Shown piece after piece: positions 5,561 through 6,393 of a stretch of DNA of 6,393 nt. The notes under the pieces were generated by a model. That model was not told where the DNA came from, did not search any database, and saw only the letters and a list, made by a program, of their open reading frames with translations. The stretch comes from an uncultured bacterium. Lineage in GTDB: Bacteria; Cloacimonadota; Cloacimonadia; Cloacimonadales; Cloacimonadaceae. The translations under genes and the position numbers were made by a program. The number at the start of each line of letters is the position of its first letter. Position 1 is the stretch's first letter. The stretch is taken from contig CALDSN010000084.1 in the NCBI GenBank assembly GCA_937924555.1, forward strand, positions 1-6,393. The letters run 5' to 3'.

Positions 5561-5582
5561 GAGTCCCATCGGGACGACATAT
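5561..5582 (+). repeat. GAGTCCC-GGGAC unit B (22 nt)
   Basis: It shares the GAGTCCCA..GGGACG.CAT head of unit A. It matches the reverse complement of 5617-5638 at 20 of 22 positions. Confidence 0.85.
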
Positions 5583-5616
5583 CCATATTCAAATGGGGTG
5601 TTGTAAGGTTGTATGT

Positions 5617-5638
5617 ATATGTCATCCCAATGGGACTC
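5617..5638 (-). repeat. GAGTCCC-GGGAC unit B' (inverted)
   Basis: This is the inverted partner of unit B. With A and A' it makes a nested arrangement A-B-B'-A' centred near 5600-5606. Confidence 0.85.
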
Positions 5639-5671
5639 TCATGGGAGAAGGATGTGAAGCTCATATCCCTT

Positions 5672-5702
5672 TTCTATCTAAAATGCCGTCCCCATGGGAC
5701 TC
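5672..5702 (-). repeat. GAGTCCC-GGGAC unit A' (inverted)
   Basis: This is the inverted partner of unit A. The two differences lie in the loop of the small palindrome (TG instead of GC), so the pairing arms are kept. Confidence 0.85.
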
Positions 5703-5739
5703 TGCATGTGGATTTCGGTTCATATTGCTTGCAGAAACA

Positions 5740-5774
5740 AATGCCATGTAGGGGCTTTCCCTATCTGACTGCCC
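5740..5774 (+). repeat. 35-nt direct repeat, right copy
   Basis: It matches 5417-5451 at 30 of 35 positions. In this copy GCTTTC (5754-5759) can pair with GAAAGC (5778-5783), giving a small hairpin that the left copy lacks. Confidence 0.8.
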
Positions 5775-5829
5775 GATGAAAGCACACGGTAAAAACGGCA
5801 CGGCGCCTTTTCCCGCAGACGACTCTAGG

Positions 5830-5847
5830 CGTGGGTTTTAACCCACG
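5830..5847. repeat. 8-bp palindrome CGTGGGTT / AACCCACG
   Basis: The arms at 5830-5837 and 5840-5847 are perfectly complementary around two T bases. It has no U-run on either side. It looks like one member of the local REP-like hairpin series. Confidence 0.8.
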
Positions 5848-5888
5848 TACATGGAATTGGATTGCAGCACCCATTCTCTAAAGATGGA

Positions 5889-5939
5889 TACCCCCACCCT
5901 CCATGGGAGGATGAAATCCTCCCATGGAGGGTGGGGGTA
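5889..5939. repeat. Perfect 24-bp inverted repeat with 3-nt loop
   Basis: The arms 5889-5912 and 5916-5939 are exactly complementary and are separated by GAA. Each arm is C- or G-rich (CCCCCACCCTCC on the left). Each arm also contains its own smaller palindrome, CCTCC-ATG-GGAGG, so alternative folds exist. Neither strand has a T-run after the stem, so it is not a classical intrinsic terminator, although such a stem would still be very stable in RNA or as a cruciform. Confidence 0.95.
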
Positions 5940-5970
5940 ACAAATAACAAACATCTAACCTGCTCATATA

Positions 5971-6015
5971 CCTGGGGTTTACACCCCAGGCTAATATCTT
6001 ACGCTCCGTTGGAGC
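5971..6015 (+). repeat. REP-like element with two hairpins
   Basis: The first hairpin is CCTGGGGT (5971-5978) with ACCCCAGG (5983-5990), 8 bp with loop TTAC. The second is GCTCC (6003-6007) with GGAGC (6011-6015), 5 bp with loop GTT. The two are linked by a 12-nt spacer. Paired CTGGGGT..ACCCCAG and GCTCC..GGAGC hairpins resemble dispersed extragenic palindromes seen in other bacteria, from general knowledge. Confidence 0.75.
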
Positions 6016-6161
6016 TTTGCTGTTATGCCCTTATCAATGCGATTAAAATAAGCGCTTCCTCAATAGACCTTGAAATTCGCTGGAGCATTTCTCCACCAAA
6101 ATCAATCCCTTGCGGTAGCAACATCGGCGCTATGTATGTTCCTACCTATTTAATGGGATGA

Positions 6162-6393
6162 TCCGGGTCATGGGACACCCACAGCCGCATGTACTTTTCG
6201 TCCTGTAAGGCAACTGAAACTACCCCAATCCCTTTAACCCATCCACAACAATTAGGTATTCTTTAAATAAGGCAGGATCAATTGCATTGGATATCTATAA
6301 CATCAAAGGGCAGGTAGTTAAGAGTTTGTACCAAGGTGGTGCAGAAATCGGTAACCATACCATAACCTGGAATGGATTGGACAATTCAGGAAA
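6162..6393 (+). pseudogene. FlgD-like / T9SS-like C-terminal domain, frame broken, cut by window edge
   Basis: From 6218 the frame reads NYPNPFNPSTTIRYSLNK, then a beta-rich stretch with LDIYNIKGQVVKSLYQGG, then HTITWNGLDNSG to the edge (58 codons). This is the familiar C-terminal domain of secreted or cell-surface proteins (FlgD-Ig-like or Por-secretion-like) in Bacteroidota, Cloacimonadota and relatives; it usually serves sorting or anchoring. In that frame a TGA (6215-6217) lies immediately before Asn-Tyr-Pro, and no start codon with a ribosome site is near. Reading one frame over from 6162 gives an open stretch ending ...MYFSSCKATE that would join NYPNPF after a single missing base near 6218. 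The simplest view is a frameshifted or decayed 3' end of a larger exported protein whose body is not present upstream. A sequencing error is the alternative. The last 25-30 residues lie outside the window. Confidence 0.7.

Larger units (their letters stand above)
4777..6161. other. Gene-free, repeat-dense intergenic region
   Basis: About 1.4 kb without a convincing coding gene on either strand. The open frames found here run through palindromes and repeats and have no recognisable motifs. The region instead contains at least five kinds of repeat: short tandem arrays, dispersed 22-nt copies, purine-rich tracts, nested inverted repeats and REP-like hairpins, listed separately. Part 4786-5007 holds only the crcB leader and unremarkable sequence. 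A palindrome TTTGATCAAA lies at about 4819-4828. The region divides the minus-strand gene block from a plus-strand gene fragment at the right. Confidence 0.8.

Noticed and set aside
5889..5939. Intrinsic terminator
   Set aside because: The stem is strong, but neither strand has a T-run after it and there is no gene ending close by.
5862..6161. 99-codon open frame on the plus strand
   Set aside because: It runs straight through the perfect 24-bp inverted repeat and both REP-like hairpins, shows no domain and begins without a ribosome site.

Overview
The window looks like a piece of an anaerobic, Gram-negative (two-membrane) bacterial chromosome of middling GC. The best guess at lineage is Cloacimonadota or a relative. 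This rests on a molybdo/tungsto-enzyme with a polyferredoxin partner, an uncharacterised signal-peptide beta-rich envelope protein, and a C-terminal NPFNPSTTI / IYNIKGQ-type domain at the right edge. It is inference from protein style and no search was run.

Layout. Positions 1-4776 hold six genes, all on the minus strand, in transcription order: crcB fluoride channel (4776-4381), tRNA-Ala(GGC) (4249-4174), a 12-bp hairpin that probably ends the tRNA transcript (4168-4139), transketolase (4101-2215), a predicted outer-membrane beta-barrel protein (2131-833), a four-cluster [4Fe-4S] ferredoxin (762-382), and the N-terminal third or less of an aldehyde:ferredoxin oxidoreductase large subunit (368 to beyond base 1). 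The ferredoxin and oxidoreductase are 13 nt apart and resemble the AorA/AorB pair of tungsten aldehyde oxidoreductases. Good sigma70-like promoters precede the envelope protein and the ferredoxin, so the cluster is probably several transcription units rather than one operon.

Positions 4777-6161 (about 1.4 kb) contain no convincing gene and are packed with repeats. In order: a 13-bp stem with an 11-nt tandem repeat; a polypurine run; a 4x7 array; three copies of a 22-nt repeat, two of them followed by 4x8 arrays; a purine-rich AGAG tract; a 30/35 direct repeat flanking a nested inverted quartet of a GAGTCCCA..GGGA unit; an 8-bp stem; a perfect 24-bp inverted repeat with a 3-nt loop; and a two-hairpin REP-like element. 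This is the least explained part of the window.

From about 6162 to the right edge, on the plus strand, lies the beginning of a FlgD-like/T9SS-like C-terminal domain. Its reading frame is cut by a stop just before the domain, so the gene is probably frameshifted or a fragment.

Functionally, the genes cover sugar-phosphate interconversion (transketolase), low-potential aldehyde/acid redox chemistry (AOR pair), fluoride export (CrcB) and decoding of GCC/GCU alanine codons. No single system links them.
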